Positions 1-11,296 of a stretch of DNA of 64,000 bases are shown piece by piece. The DNA comes from Entophlyctis helioformis (taxonomy: Eukaryota; Chytridiomycota; Chytridiomycetes; Chytridiales; Chytriomycetaceae). The DNA lies in contig JAHLKH010000044.1 of the NCBI GenBank assembly GCA_025526915.1, positions 62,001 to 126,000 of the forward strand, written 5' to 3'. The notes under the pieces are model-generated. The model did not search any database. It saw only the letters and a list, made by a program, of their open reading frames with translations, and was not told the DNA's origin. Position 1 is the first letter of the stretch. Each line of letters begins with the position of its first letter. The position numbers and the translations under genes were made by a program.

Positions 1-1927
1 TGGGGTCAAACGGCGTGGAAGTGATGGCGAGCACGTTCATGTTCTCTCCAGAGGCGACGATCTGGTGGATGGCCGACGAGTCGATGCTGACGAGCGTGTC
101 CACATCGACGAGCCAGCGAGACGCCGGTGCAAGCAGATCGCGCTTGTTGGCCAGTGCACGCACGGCATTGCGGGCAGCAGGCACCATCGACTCGATGCTC
201 GACTGGGACTCGAGAAGCGTGGACAGACGGGCAGCCGCTTCGGAGTTGGAGCGGGCATTGGCCTTGAGGCGGGACTCTGTCCATTGCGCGAGCGAGTCCT
301 TGAGCGCAGCAGGAAGACCAGACACGCCGAGAGCGTGTGTGACGGCATCCGCCAGATCCTGGCGGTTCTTGGAGTCTGCGACGAGGTTGCCAAACGCGAC
401 GTCGGGGCTGGTGAAGGCTGAGTCCTTGCCAAATACGCGCAGCTGGTCGCCAAAGAGACTGCCGAGGATGTCAACGACGGACGTGGCGGATGGCGAGACA
501 GCGGACACCGACTCTGGCTGGCGAGGAATGCCGGCAGCAGGGGCAGCAACCGACGGCAGGAGGAAAGCAAGCGAAGCAGCCAGAGGGTCCGAGGCAGCAT
601 CCGCGACAGCCTGCTCGATCGTGACCATCTCGATGGGACGGATCGCCGAGCCAGCCTCGAGCAGCGAGAGCGACAGCTGGCCAAAGAGCGGGCCAAAGTC
701 GATGCCAGGTCCCGAGCGCTCCACGACAATGATCTTGGCGACGGTGGGTGGGAGGGCCGTCAACAGGGCATTGCGATCCCAAGGGGCGAATGCAGCAATG
801 TTCAAGACGGCGACGTTGTCGTGCGTGGCAAAGAGAGCAGCCGAGGCAGACGAGTGGAGACCGCCAAGGGCAGCAATGAGGACCGAGGGAGTGGCCGACG
901 ATCCAGCGGCGATCTCAAAGGGAGCGATGTTGGGAATGGCCAGATCGGCCGTGATGGCAGCGGCAGCCGAGTGCAAGGCACCGAGCAGCAGCGAGTGGGA
1001 GTTGGCGCGTGCCTCTGACGCGGCGGCAGCGATCGACTTTGCAGCGGACACCGACTTGGGCTTGGCGTCATCAGCCAAAGCGTCAGGAGTAGCAGCAGCA
1101 TCGGCAGCAGGGGTAGGGGCGGGAGAGGCGGGAGAGGCGGGAGAGGCGGCAAGCGAGTCGACCACGGATCTGATCTTGGCAGGATCCTGGGCTTGCAGAG
1201 GAAGGGCAGGGACAGACTCGATGGCGATCGCGGTGCCGGACGCATCTGATCCGTGTGCGGTGTAAATGTGCAAGAACGGACGGCCCGAGGCAGCGGCGGC
1301 GGCAAAGGCGAGGATGGCGTTGGCGCGGGTCTGGGAAGCCGAGCGGGAAACGAGGATGCCGACGGCGAGATCGGTGACGGGCAGGAGCAGCTGTGTGAGG
1401 GCGGCGGGGGCGACGGACGCAGGCGGCAGGGCGACGTGGACCACGGTGACGGGCAGCGTGCTGGAAGCGGTGTCGGCCTCGGCGTCCTGGAAGCTGGCGT
1501 GGATCAGAGCGACGGCGTGCAGGGCGGACTCGAACGGAACGTGCACGCTGCGGATTGAGCGATGGTGAGCAGCGTGCAGATGGCCGTGTGGGGTCGAGAG
1601 CGAGGCGAGCGAGGTGGCGACGACGGGGACAGCGCCGCGGGCGTTTGGCAGGGCCTGGGCGGCCCAGGAGCGCAGCAGGCTGGACGGGTCAGGGCGGCCG
1701 GAAGCAGCGCTTGTGGTGAGCACGAGCTCGTCGGCGAGATCGAATCTGGGCAGCGAGAGGGCGGGCGATGGCGGGCGATGGCGGGCCGGGTCAGCAAGCA
1801 GAGCACAGGGCATGCGGCAGCAAAGGGCGACTCACGCGGCGTAGGCGAGGGCGGTGTGCGAGTCTGTGGCCGAGGCGGCGGGCTTGGACGGAAGCGACGA
1901 CGGGGCCGGAGCAGCAACGACGGTCAT
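1..1927 (-). CDS. MET5: Sulfite reductase (NADPH) beta subunit, N-terminal part
   Basis: The gene runs off the left edge, so only about the first 610 residues are present. Exon 1 is 1836-1927 and starts at ATG 1927; a 90-nt intron (1746-1835, GTGAGT...CAG) precedes exon 2, which is open to position 1. The sequence matches the pyruvate:ferredoxin-oxidoreductase-like front half of fungal Met5/Ecm17: a region with VVERSGPGIDFGPLF (near 680-730), then at the left edge a degenerate thiamine-fold block with RWLVDVD and VASGENMNVLAI. The flavodoxin and siroheme/Fe4S4 reductase domains would lie outside the window. Family knowledge: the enzyme reduces sulfite to sulfide in the cytosol together with the flavoprotein Met10, whose N-terminus is also PFOR-like; the position of the VASGENMN block fits Met5 better. 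It is divergent from MET16, the preceding step of the same pathway. Confidence 0.8.
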
Positions 1928-2310
1928 GGTGCACGGCGGGAGGGCGAGGAAGCGGGAAGTGGGAGATGGACGATGGACGATGGGAGATGGACGGGAAGAT
2001 GGGCGGGAAGATGGAGTTGGACGGGGGAAGACCAAGGACGAGGCTCGATCGCCGCGCCGTGTTGGCTGCGTGTTGGCTGCGTGTTGTTGCGTGTTGTTGC
2101 TGGTGCACGTGCCGATGACGCCATCTGGCGCAACGACACGACTCAAATGGCGCGACTGCCGGATTGATGGCGGACTGCAGATGATGACGCGACGTGAATG
2201 GCGCAATTGCAGAGCCACGTGCGCTCATCGTGCAGCCATCGTGTCTGTCTGTCTGTCGGTGCATCTGCCAGTCTGCCAGCCAGCCATCGTGCCATCTGCC
2301 CCTCACTGGA
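1928..2310. promoter_or_regulatory. Shared divergent promoter of MET5 and MET16
   Basis: This 383-nt gap separates the two start codons. It holds two CACGTG boxes, at 2106-2111 and 2216-2221, the core bound by Cbf1-type bHLH factors that drive yeast MET genes together with Met4 (established knowledge). TGACGCCA-type CRE/ATF-like sequence lies near 2115-2122. The left part is a low-complexity purine-rich stretch (GGGAGATGGACGATGGACGA-like repeats, about 1955-2030). Regulation by sulfur supply is inference. Confidence 0.5.
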
Positions 2311-3257
2311 ATGACGCCCTCGCCCGCCTCGCCCGCTGCCCTCGCCCCCGTCGACATTGCCGCGTGGAACGCCCTGCCCGCAGAGACGCCCCCCAGACGC
2401 TGGCGCTGCTGCAGGCCACCATCCTGCCCCTGCAGCTGCCGCCCGCGTCCATCTTCCAGACATCCGCCCTCGGCCCGTCCGGCCTCGTCATTGCCCACCT
2501 GCTGGCATCGCACCGCATCCCGCTCATCTTCATCGACACGCTGTACCGTGCGTGCCACTCATACTGCCACTCATACTCTTGCTGCCACTCATACTGCCAC
2601 TCCCACTCCCACTCATACTGCCCATCTGCCCACTCTTACTGACCCTGCGCAACAGACTTTGACGAGACCCTGGATCTGCTGCGCCATGTGCAGGCCTCCA
2701 ACACCGTGCACGTCTTCAAGCCGCTCGACTGCAACTCGCGCGCAGACTTTGAGGCCCGCTACGGCAACTCCCTGTGGACATCCGACCCCGACCAGTACGA
2801 CTACCTCGTCAAAGCAGAGCCCGGCCGTCGCGCCTACGAGACCCTCAATGCCCGCATCGTCATCACCGGCCGCCGCAGATCACAGGGTGCTGCTCGCGCC
2901 GCTCTGCCCGTCTTTGAATGGGACACGTCCTTCTCGCCGCCGCTGCTCAAGGTCAACCCGCTCGCTCAGTGGGGCTACGAGCAGGTGTGGTCCTACATCC
3001 GCGAGCATGGCGTCGTGTACAATGCGCTCCACGATCGCGGCTACAAGTCGGTCGGCGATGTGCATTCGACGGTGGCCACTGGAGACGGCGGCGGTGAGCG
3101 CGACGGCCGGTGGGCTGGCACGGCCAAGACAGAGTGCGGACTGCACAAGGACTACTTTGAGATGCGTGCCAAGTTCCTGGCTGCCCAAAAGAAGGAAGCG
3201 ACTCGAGAGACCCTTGATGCACCCTCGGCTGCACCAGCGGCTGCGGCACCTGAATAA
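2311..3257 (+). CDS. MET16: Phosphoadenosine phosphosulfate (PAPS) reductase, one-base frame break
   Basis: The enzyme reduces PAPS to sulfite with thioredoxin, one step before sulfite reductase. Exon 1 is 2311-2547 and exon 2 is 2656-3257; the intron contains repeated CCACTCATACTG units. After the intron the protein reads LYHFDETLDLL, then ITGRRRSQG, GERDGRWAG and TKTECGLH; the last carries the catalytic cysteine in the family's ECGLH motif. The start codon frame (PVDIAAWNALPAETPP) matches the N-terminus of the family but is one base out of step with the next segment (QTLALLQATILPL). The break falls in a run of six C at 2389-2394; a seventh C would give a continuous protein of 279 residues, the usual size. 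The TAA stop sits inside an AATAAA hexamer (3253-3258). Confidence 0.9.
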
Positions 3258-3408
3258 ATGCGCTTCAAAGGAGCCACGGGAGCTGCCGTGCAGACAGCCG
3301 CCGCTGTGCCGCACTTGGTGCACATGGATGCGGTCGAGTGGCCTCTCTCAGTGGCCGGCAGCGTCTGCACGAGCAGCATGGCACTGATCGAATGCTGATA
3401 CAGATCTG

Positions 3409-4826
3409 ATGCGCCGCACGTGCCGCACGGGCTTGCCGCCACATTCATCTCGACATGCTCGCTTGGACTGGCGCTCGCTCGTCGCTGCTGCCCCAGTGGG
3501 TTGCGGCTGTCGAAGCCCTGACGCCCCGAATGCCCCGAATGCGTCTGCCGCCCGCCCGTCTGATGCGCTGCTTGCCGACTTTGCATACACGACCACCGGT
3601 CCGCTCGCCTCGCTGGCCGTCTCGCTCGCTGCACCATCCAGCGACGCTCTCGCCAACTGGCAGCCGCTCAGCGACGTCTCGAGCAAGGCCAGCGACCAGA
3701 GCCAGCAGCAGCAGGACTCGTACGCAGTGACGCTGCTCTCGGGCGCCTCGTCTGGCCTGACGCTCGGCCACATCGCCGCCGTCCTGGCCTCGCTGTCGGC
3801 ATGCTCGCTCACGCCCGTCTCCATCCGGGTTCTCTCAGACCGCGCCAGCTCGCCCGTCACCGCTCTCGACATCATTGCCTCGTCGTCGTCGCCGTCCTCT
3901 CTGGCAGCGATCCGCGCAGCCTTGTACGAGACCAGCACCCGTCTCGGCATCGACGCTGCTGTGCAGCACAACAACGTCGCCCGACGACACAAGCGGCTTG
4001 TGATCTTTGACATGGACTCGACGCTCATCCAGCAGGAAGTGATTGACGAGATTGCCCGCCATGCCGGCGTGGTCGGCCAAGTGTCTGCCATTACGGAGGC
4101 TGCCATGTGAGCAACCCCCCATTGAGAGCTGCACGGCACGCTGCTGTGGCCGGTTGGTGCAGGTGCACTGACTGTCGCTTGGGGACGGGTGGACGGACGG
4201 CAGGCGTGGCGAGATCGACTTTACAGAGTCCCTCAAACGCCGCGTGGCGCTGCTCAAGGGCACGCCAGCGAGCATCCTTGACACGGTGCGCGGTCTCATC
4301 ACCTTCTCGCCAGGCGTGCCCGATCTCTGCCGCGCACTCAAGATGCTCGGGTTCAGGCTCGCTGTCATTTCAGGCGGCTTCATTCCGCTTGCCAGATACG
4401 TCAAGGCGACGCTGTCGCTGGACTATGCGTTTGCCAACGAGCTCAAGGTGTCAGAAGACGGGCTTGTGCTGGTTGGCGAGACGGTCGGGCCAGTTGTCGA
4501 TGGCGTGCGCAAGGCGGAGCTGCTGACGGTGATCGCGCAAACCGAGTCTGTACCTCGCGAGCAGGTCCGTTCTGGCCCGCTTTCAATGGTGGAAAGACTG
4601 CCAGGCTGACTTGCCATGGACCGCGCAGGTGATCGCGGTCGGCGATGGTGCCAACGATCTGCTGATGATGGGGGCAGCCGGTCTCGGTGTCGCGTACCGC
4701 GCCAAGCCCAAGGTGCAGCAGCAGGCAGCCGTGCGCATCAACGGCCACAGCCTGCTCAACTTGCTACACATTCTCGGCTACGACTGGCAAGAGATCCAGG
4801 ATCTGCTCGCCATGTCTCGGGCGTGA
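3409..4826 (+). CDS. SER2: Phosphoserine phosphatase with N-terminal ACT-like region
   Basis: Last step of serine synthesis: hydrolysis of O-phospho-L-serine. Exons are 3409-4106, 4204-4564 and 4629-4826, giving 418 residues. HAD motif I reads IFDMDSTLIQQEVIDEIA (about residue 200), followed by TEAAMRGEIDFTESLKRRV across the first intron, VISGGF (motif II region) and VGDGANDLLMM (motif III). Upstream of the HAD domain a segment with VTLLSGASSGLTLGHIAAVL resembles the regulatory ACT-type fold of bacterial SerB proteins. The first ~50 residues are Ala/Pro/Arg rich and could be a poorly chosen start or an organelle-targeting extension. A poly(A) hexamer AATAAA lies at 4894-4899. Confidence 0.9.
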
Positions 4827-5024
4827 TGCGATGCGATGCGATGCGGACCACCGAGAGCGCATGCCCTGTCTGCGATCCGTGTCTGGGCCACCCAATAAAG
4901 CCCCACGGCGGTGGACTCATTCATCCACGGCCGCCGGATCCCATCAACCTCCACGCCACCGTCGCGCTTTGCGCAGCTGTTCACAACACTCCCACACACC
5001 CTCACTCACACACGACTAGAAGAC

Positions 5025-6179
5025 ATGGTGCAACTCGAAGGTGACGTCGCGGCTGCTTACGAGGACGTCCGTAACGACAAGACGCCCACCAACTGGTAAG
5101 CCCTGCGTGCGGCCTGTCGGTGCCTGCTGCCGTGTGCCGCCAGCCAGCCAGCCGCCAGCCACCACCGCCAGCCGCCGCCACACCAAACAAACGGAGCAGT
5201 CTTATGGACAGCAGCGCCTCGCAGACGGCCAGCGCTGGCATGCGGGATGCCAGACGAGACGAGACGAGACGAGCAGACCACAGACACACGCACGCACGCC
5301 AGGCCGGCAGTTGCACAGGCTCGTTGCGCATCTAACACACGACCGCCTTCTGCTGCCCGTGGTTGTGCATGTCTGTGCGTCTCCGTCACATGGCTCTGGC
5401 GGCTCTCGCTGTGCCGCAAACACAAAGGCTGCTCCTCGAGTACGTTGATGAAAAGACGGATGTCCTCAAGGTCACTAGCACGGGTATGCCATGCCATGCC
5501 ATCCCTCCACACACTGCATCTCTCTCGCTTCCTCTCTCCCTTCCTCCCATCCTCGTATCCATGCATGTCTTGTCTGCATCTGTCTGCACCACCGCCAACC
5601 CGCGCGTTCGCTCACTCACTCGCTCGCTCACACACTCACACACGAACCCGGATCGCGGCGTGCTGGATGGCAGGTACGGGCGGTCTGTCCGAGCTCCGAT
5701 CGAACCTCAAGGAGGACAAGGCAGCGTTCGGATACCTTCGTATGGTGGTCGGCAACGACGAGCTGGTACGTCCGCAACTCGCCGCCCCGCATCTTGCACA
5801 AGCACGGAGGACTGACATGGCTGGCTGTGGCGGTGGCTGTGGCGGTTTGGGGGGATAGTCGAGACGCTCAAAGTTTGTGCTGGTGAGCTGGTGCGGGCCC
5901 AAGGTCAAGGTCATGCGCAAGGCCAAGCTGTCTGTGCACATTGCTGATGTCAAGAACGTCATCAAGAACTTTGCAGTGGAGGTCTCGGCCAGCACTCTTG
6001 AGGTCCGTCCGTGTTGGGTCTGCGGGGTCTGCGGGGTCTGCCATGGCGAGATGTGGTATGCGTGCGACGGGGGGCAGAGTGCTGACCTGAACGGTGTACA
6101 GGATCTCAAGGATGCCGATGTGACGCTGCTGGTGCGCAAGGCGATGGGTGCCAACTACGACGGCCAAGCGTCCAAGTAA
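5025..6179 (+). CDS. COTL1: Coactosin-like ADF-homology protein
   Basis: A small F-actin-binding protein of the ADF/cofilin family. Five exons (5025-5095, 5428-5483, 5674-5765, 5859-6002, 6102-6179) join in phase to a 146-residue protein, the usual length (about 142). Recognisable stretches are the start MVQLEGDVAAAYEDVRND, WLLLEYVDEKTDVLK, SRRSKFVLVSWCGPKVKVMRK and the C-terminal VRKAMGANYDGQ, which match coactosin rather than cofilin. The first two introns are long for this genome (332 and 190 nt) and rich in short repeats. Confidence 0.9.
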
Positions 6180-6415
6180 TGTCGCGACGTGTTGCTTTTC
6201 TTGGCAGCTTTCGAGTCGACCCGATCAGACTGGACTGGCATACCCTCCATCCTACCACTCTGCATGAATGCACGCGTCTGCCCAACTGCCTGCCAGATTC
6301 GCCCCCTTCTTCATCTCCCCACCCCCATTGCCCGTTTTGGCCTCCCTATCATGCGACGACCGAATCAAACCCGCTTTACACACACACTATTGGCTCTACA
6401 AGCACGTCTATTCAC

Positions 6416-7726
6416 TCATTCAATGTCATGCATATGCCGGTCGTCCACCAGATACGGATCGTACGGACCCATAATCCGCATGCCGCCCATGCCCATGCCC
6501 CCCATCGCCGGCATGCCCATGCCGCCCATCCCGCTGCCAAACCCAGGCGGCATGCCCATGCCAACACCCATGCCGATGCCCATGCCCATGCTCCCCGTCG
6601 CACTGCCGGCGCCAGAGTACAGGTCGCGGTCGCGCGCATCCACGTCCGACACGTCCGGATCGTCGTCCTCTTGCACAAGATACAGTGAATGGTAGTTGGG
6701 GTACACGAGGAAATCGTTGAACAGCTTCTTGAGCTGCATGACGATGAATTTCTCAATCTTGGTGACGTTCTTGAGCACTGTGGCGGGCACATGTCTGCGT
6801 GAGCGGCGATGCGTATGTGATGTGTGGCAAGAGAGCCACAGAGACAAGGCGAGGCGAGGCGAGCCAACGGAAGGGAGAGGGCAGCGGCACTACCTTGCTT
6901 GTTCTTGTCGCCAATCTCGGACTCGATCGTCATGTCGCGCAGCGTGGGCTCGCCATTGAGCGGCTCCTTGAGACAAAAGTTGATCATATAGCCCAGATAC
7001 GCAATCACGGCCGTTGCTAGTTGACCGACAGCCACGCGTCAGCCACGCTTCAGCCGTGAGTGTCCCACAGACCGGCCAACGAGCCCGGCCGGCCCCCAAC
7101 CTTCAAACGAGAATCCAGTGACCGTCAGAGTCAGCGGCAGAACCATGAACGCCGGCGTGGGCTGGTTGACAATCAGCTCCGTCGAGATCGACAGCCGCAT
7201 GTTCCCGTGGTACGCCACGCTCAGCTCCAGCTGGGCATCCGTGTCCTGCCGCGGTGCGTGCACGTATCCGCGCTCGTCCTCGATCAGATTCGAGGACGAC
7301 GACGTGTACCCACCGCCGACGGGGTGCGGGTGCCTGCTGCTGCTACCGCCGCCACCCGCTCTTGTGGGGCCGCCCGGCAGGTGGCGGGAATTATCGTCGG
7401 AGATGTAGTCCGAGTCCTCCTGGATGTAGAACTCGGGGAGCGGGTCGCAGATGTCGACAATCGTGAGCTCGGGCGGAATGTCGCCTGCATCCATCCATCC
7501 ATCCACCAAGCCATCCATGGTGCCTGTCGGCGTCAGCGTCTGTTGCATGCCAACGAGTGCGGCTGCGCCATGACAAAGGGCACAGACCAAAGTCCAGCTC
7601 GGTGACTGTGAGTGCGCCGAGGAAGCTGGGCCGCTCGACTTCCTGGAACCGCTCGTTGAGCAGCTGCCGCAGCCGCTCGGCCTCGACGCCGTCCTTGAGC
7701 AGGTCCCAGCGCAGCTCGAATGACAT
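6416..7726 (-). CDS. MDM12: Mitochondrial distribution and morphology protein 12 (ERMES subunit)
   Basis: Mdm12 is the soluble SMP-domain lipid-transfer subunit of the ER-mitochondria encounter structure, working with Mmm1, Mdm10 and Mdm34. Exons are 7588-7726, 7101-7484, 6894-7016 and 6416-6777, giving 335 residues. The start MSFELRWDLLKDGVEAERLR, then LDFGDIPPELTIVDICDPLPEFY, the strand ending VTGFSFE and YLGYMINFCL, and finally VESEIG-type IESEIGDKNKQVLKNV with FNDFLVYPNYHSLYLVQ all match the family. Family members vary in a Ser/Gly-rich loop, here around residues 85-110. Odd: the last ~45 residues are a Met/Gly/Pro repeat (GMG units, 6475-6600), not a usual part of Mdm12. Confidence 0.93.
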
Positions 7727-7833
7727 TGCTGTGAGTCGTCAGCCAAAGTTGGACACAAAGCCGTCGCGGTTTTCCCACCAATCCACAAAGCTCCTCGCTG
7801 CCAAGCCGTCCCTCTTCTCGATCCTTCTATTGC

Positions 7834-8829
7834 ATGTCAGACGCCATCCAGAAGTACGTTGGCCCTGCATGCCTGCTGCTGCTGCCTGCTGCCCGCTGCC
7901 CGCTGCCTGCACATGAAGTGTCTGTGCAGATGCTCCGTGTGCCTCCAGCCGCAGCCGCAGAACCCTGGCAGCAACGCACCAACAGCCGCCAGCACCGCTC
8001 GCTCTGTCGCCTGCTGGACCGGCGGCTGTGACAAGCCATGAGCCAGTGCTGCTGGCTGCCTGTGCTGGCTGGCGCTCGTCGCCTGGCACCACCGCACGCA
8101 CGCACACATGCATGCAACAGCCTGCCATCTGTGCAAGCAACCCGCCGCTCTGCACACCGGCTGCTCCTGCCGCCGCTGGCAATATTATCATGTGCTGGCT
8201 CAGCCAGCCAACCCGTCAGACCACTCACACAACGCCTCCCGTCCACCCACAAACGTGCAACCCACAGCCTCGCAAGCTACGACCCCTTTGCTGACACTGG
8301 TGAAGACGACGAGCTCAAGGTCGAAGGTTACATCCGTACGTCCATGCCCATCTGTGCCCATCTGTGCCCATCTGTGCCCGTGCATGCATCGGCGACACTT
8401 GGGACGCTGGCTGCTGGCAACTGACGCTCGAGTGGTTTGGGGAGGACAGACATCCGCATCCAGCAGCGCAATGGCCGCAAGACGCTGACGACCGTCCAGG
8501 GTCTGCCTGCCGACCTTGACCAGAAGCGTGTGCTCAAGGCCTTCAAGAAGGTGCGTTTGGCTGGCTGCGTCATCTTCCCCTCATCCCCTTCCCCCACCCT
8601 CTTCTCTCGCATCCCCGCCTTCTGCTGGCCCTGCGACCTGGCACAACCGGCACAACCTAACGATGCGCCATCGAATGGACAGGACTTTGCCTGCAACGGC
8701 ACCATTGTCGACGACGAGGAGATGGGCCAGGTCATCCAGCTGCAGGGCGACCACCGTCTCAAGGTGCAGGCCTTCCTGTCCACCACGGGCATTGTCACAA
8801 AGGACAAGATCAAGATCCACGGCTTCTAA
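7834..8829 (+). CDS. SUI1: Translation initiation factor eIF1
   Basis: eIF1 guards start-codon choice on the 40S subunit. Exons 7834-7853, 8268-8335, 8450-8550 and 8683-8829 encode 111 residues, the expected size. The start MSDAIQNLASYDPFADTG is followed by YIHIRIQQRNGRKTLTTVQG, KAFKKDFACNGTI and the C-terminal IKIHGF, all hallmarks of the family. Exon 1 is only 20 nt; the 414-nt first intron is filled with CTGCC/GCACACA-type repeats. It is divergent from MDM12: the start codons are 107 bp apart. Confidence 0.95.
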
Positions 8830-9053
8830 TCACGAGAGCTGCCACACTGTCATATTGTGCACCTTTCTCCTCCTCCTTCTTCCACTACTTCTTCTTGTGT
8901 TGTTTCACGGTATTGAAGACTGTCAGTATCACAAGTGCGTGGACGATCCAGGCTGTGTATTGTGTTGTCATGAGGATAGTGTGGCAGATAAGAATAGGGC
9001 TGTAAAAAGGGAAAAGACGGCGCGGTTGGGCCACCCCGTCTTTACAGCCTGTG

Positions 9054-11070
9054 TTATCTGGCAAGGTCCATCGAGACAGCCACGACACGGATCTCGTCCG
9101 CATTGGCCTGAAGGTTGCTGCCGGTCGACGCGCCAGAAGGCACACTCGACGCCTCGGATCCGGGACGCTCGAGCGTGCCTTGGCCGCCACTGCTGCCGCC
9201 GAGCGTGGCCGTCGATGCATTGACATCGCCAGCAACATAGGTGGGGTGCTCGGCAAGCACGACACCTTCCTCGACATTCTTTGCGTCCTCGTTGGCCTCG
9301 GCATGGTGCTTCTGCGCGTCGTGCTGCATGATGTTGATGGCAGTAACAGCCTCCATGGAGCCCTTGAGCTTACGGCGGAGATCGCGGCGCGTGAGCGAGA
9401 ACTCAAACAGCGGGACCGAGCTGCCATGGAGCACAATGGAGCTGAGCACGACGAAAAAGACGATGGGCACGAGGGGCATCGGGTCGATTTCGAGGTACAC
9501 AATCGCAATCATCGAGTAGAAGATGGCGCCGGCACCGACAGGACCGAACCAGCCGCAGAAAAAGGCCTCCTTGTTGTTGTGGAGCGCCGGGATAAACTTT
9601 TGGAGTGCCATCACGGCGGGCAGGCGGCGGAGAACGAGCATCCACACGGCCAGCACGATCATGCGCCAGAACGGGATGCCTTCCAGGCTGACAAAGTCGT
9701 GCCACGGCATGAGGGTGGCGACAAACACAAAGTAGGCGAGGTTGACGAGCGAGTCAATGACTTCCTGGATGTGCGACTCCTTGATCTTCTCGTTGAACCA
9801 CTGGTCCCATGAGATGACGGTGCCGACGACAAAGCAGCCAAAGACGTCGTCCACGCCCATGAGCGACATGAGACCCATCGAGAAGAGAGCAATCGCAATG
9901 AAGAAGCCCAGGATGGACTCTTTGTCGATCCAGTTGTTCTGCTCGGCCTTTTTGAGCGCGTAGCAGGACGACAGGCCAATGACGATACCAATGACAGCCG
10001 CGAGGATGATCTGGTAGAGCATGACGTTGACGAGCCACCAGCCAATCGCCTCGCCCGTGTTGGACAGACGGAACAGGTACAGCGGCAGGAACAGGAAAGG
10101 CAGACCTAGACCGTCGTTGATGGCACTGTATGCGACTGGATGTGAGCCCGGTGCAACAATCAAGAGAGGCAGCAAGTGATCGTGCCAGCAAGCGAGACAA
10201 CGCACCTCTCGGCAGACAGCATCAGACGAACGTGGCTCGGAATGCGCTTCTCGGCAAACGTGCCCTTGACGATCGAGTTGCAGAGCACGGGGTCTGTGGG
10301 CGTGACACACGCGCCAACGACCAGCGAAACGTACCACGGCACACCGAGAATGAGCCAGATGCCGACGGCCGAGACGATCCACATGAAGTCATGACAGGAC
10401 CCAGGAGCATCGCAAGCGACTTCCATTCGCGGGCGACGTAGTTGCCCGGCAGCGTGATGCCGGCCACAAGACACTGGATAGCAATGACAATACGCGAGAC
10501 CTCGAGTGTGACCGTGCCGACCTGGCCAGGGAACAGCTTGTCGGGGTTGAAGATGTTGCCGGCGATGGGGCCAATAACGACACCAAAGATGGTGGCCACG
10601 AGGGCCTCGGACATGTAGAGTCTGTCCTTGATGACGAGCGAGACCAAGCTGAAGCAAACGATCAGAGCGCCTGCACAGCCGGCCACCGACGGATGAATGG
10701 ATGTGGGTTACCACAGATTGAGCACGGAGGCAAACGATTGGCTGTCAGTTGCCCGCGAAAAATGTCCAGCAGGGCGGCCAGCGATGGGGATGGATGCAGC
10801 AGGGGATGGCATCGCACAAGACAGAGGGCAGCGGATGCGAGCAGTGGATGCGAGCGATGGAATGCAGAGAGCAGGCATGCACGCATGCACGCAGAGTAGA
10901 CAGAACAGAAAGCCAGCAAGCTGCTCACCAAGAAGGAAGTAGATGAGGTGGGTGGTGATGAGCGTGGGGCTTGACGGCACAAGCTCGTTCCAGTGGCTGC
11001 CCGTGTGAACCGACAGGTCCGCAAACTTGGACGAGAACATGGACGCCAGCGACGTCACATTGCCGACCAT
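9054..11070 (-). CDS. Plasma-membrane Na+(K+)/H+ antiporter, one-base frame break
   Basis: A CPA-family exchanger of the fungal Nha1/Sod2 group, expelling Na+ or K+ for H+. Exons are 10929-11070, 10206-10670 and 9054-10125, giving about 559 residues if one lost base is allowed for. Motifs: YFLLGGALIVCFSLVSLVIKDRLYM (first span across intron 1), FGVVIGPIAGNIFNPDKLFP, VGACVTPTDPVLCNSIVKG, and NDGLGLPFLFLPLYLF, the last two carrying the family's transport-site aspartates (in NDG and in the DP of PTDP). About 12 hydrophobic spans and a polar C-terminal tail of ~90 residues. Exon 2 changes frame once, near 10382-10388, between LLGPVMT and MWIVSAVGIW; one missing base there restores the phase of both flanking introns. 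It converges on eIF1, 224 bp away. Confidence 0.9.
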
Positions 11071-11296
11071 TCTGTGCGGTTGTCTGCAAGAGAGAAGCGT
11101 CAGTCTGTGCCGAGCGCAGTTGTGCAGCAGCAGCACTAGGATGGGCAGTCGACTGCTCCACTCGTACCTTGACTTCGTGTTGGATGTGCGGCCAAGCACC
11201 GTTTTTGCGGCAGCAAGGTTTTGATGCCGGAAAAACAGTTGCGCATCTGCGCATTTTGCATGTCGAGCCGAGATCAGCATGCGTTGACCGCGCATC

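Noticed and set aside
15..1265. A 416-codon plus-strand frame
   Set aside because: It is antisense to MET5; its composition is the mirror of the Ala/Ser-rich real protein and it shows no family motif.
2150..2390. An alternative upstream start for MET16 in the frame of the second half of exon 1
   Set aside because: The upstream residues in that frame (RREWRNCRATCAH) do not resemble the family, while the other frame gives the conserved IAAWNALPAETPP. A lost base explains both.
5500..5660. Coding sequence in the coactosin introns
   Set aside because: Open frames there are CTCTCT, CACACA and CTCACT repeats; the coactosin exons splice cleanly around them.
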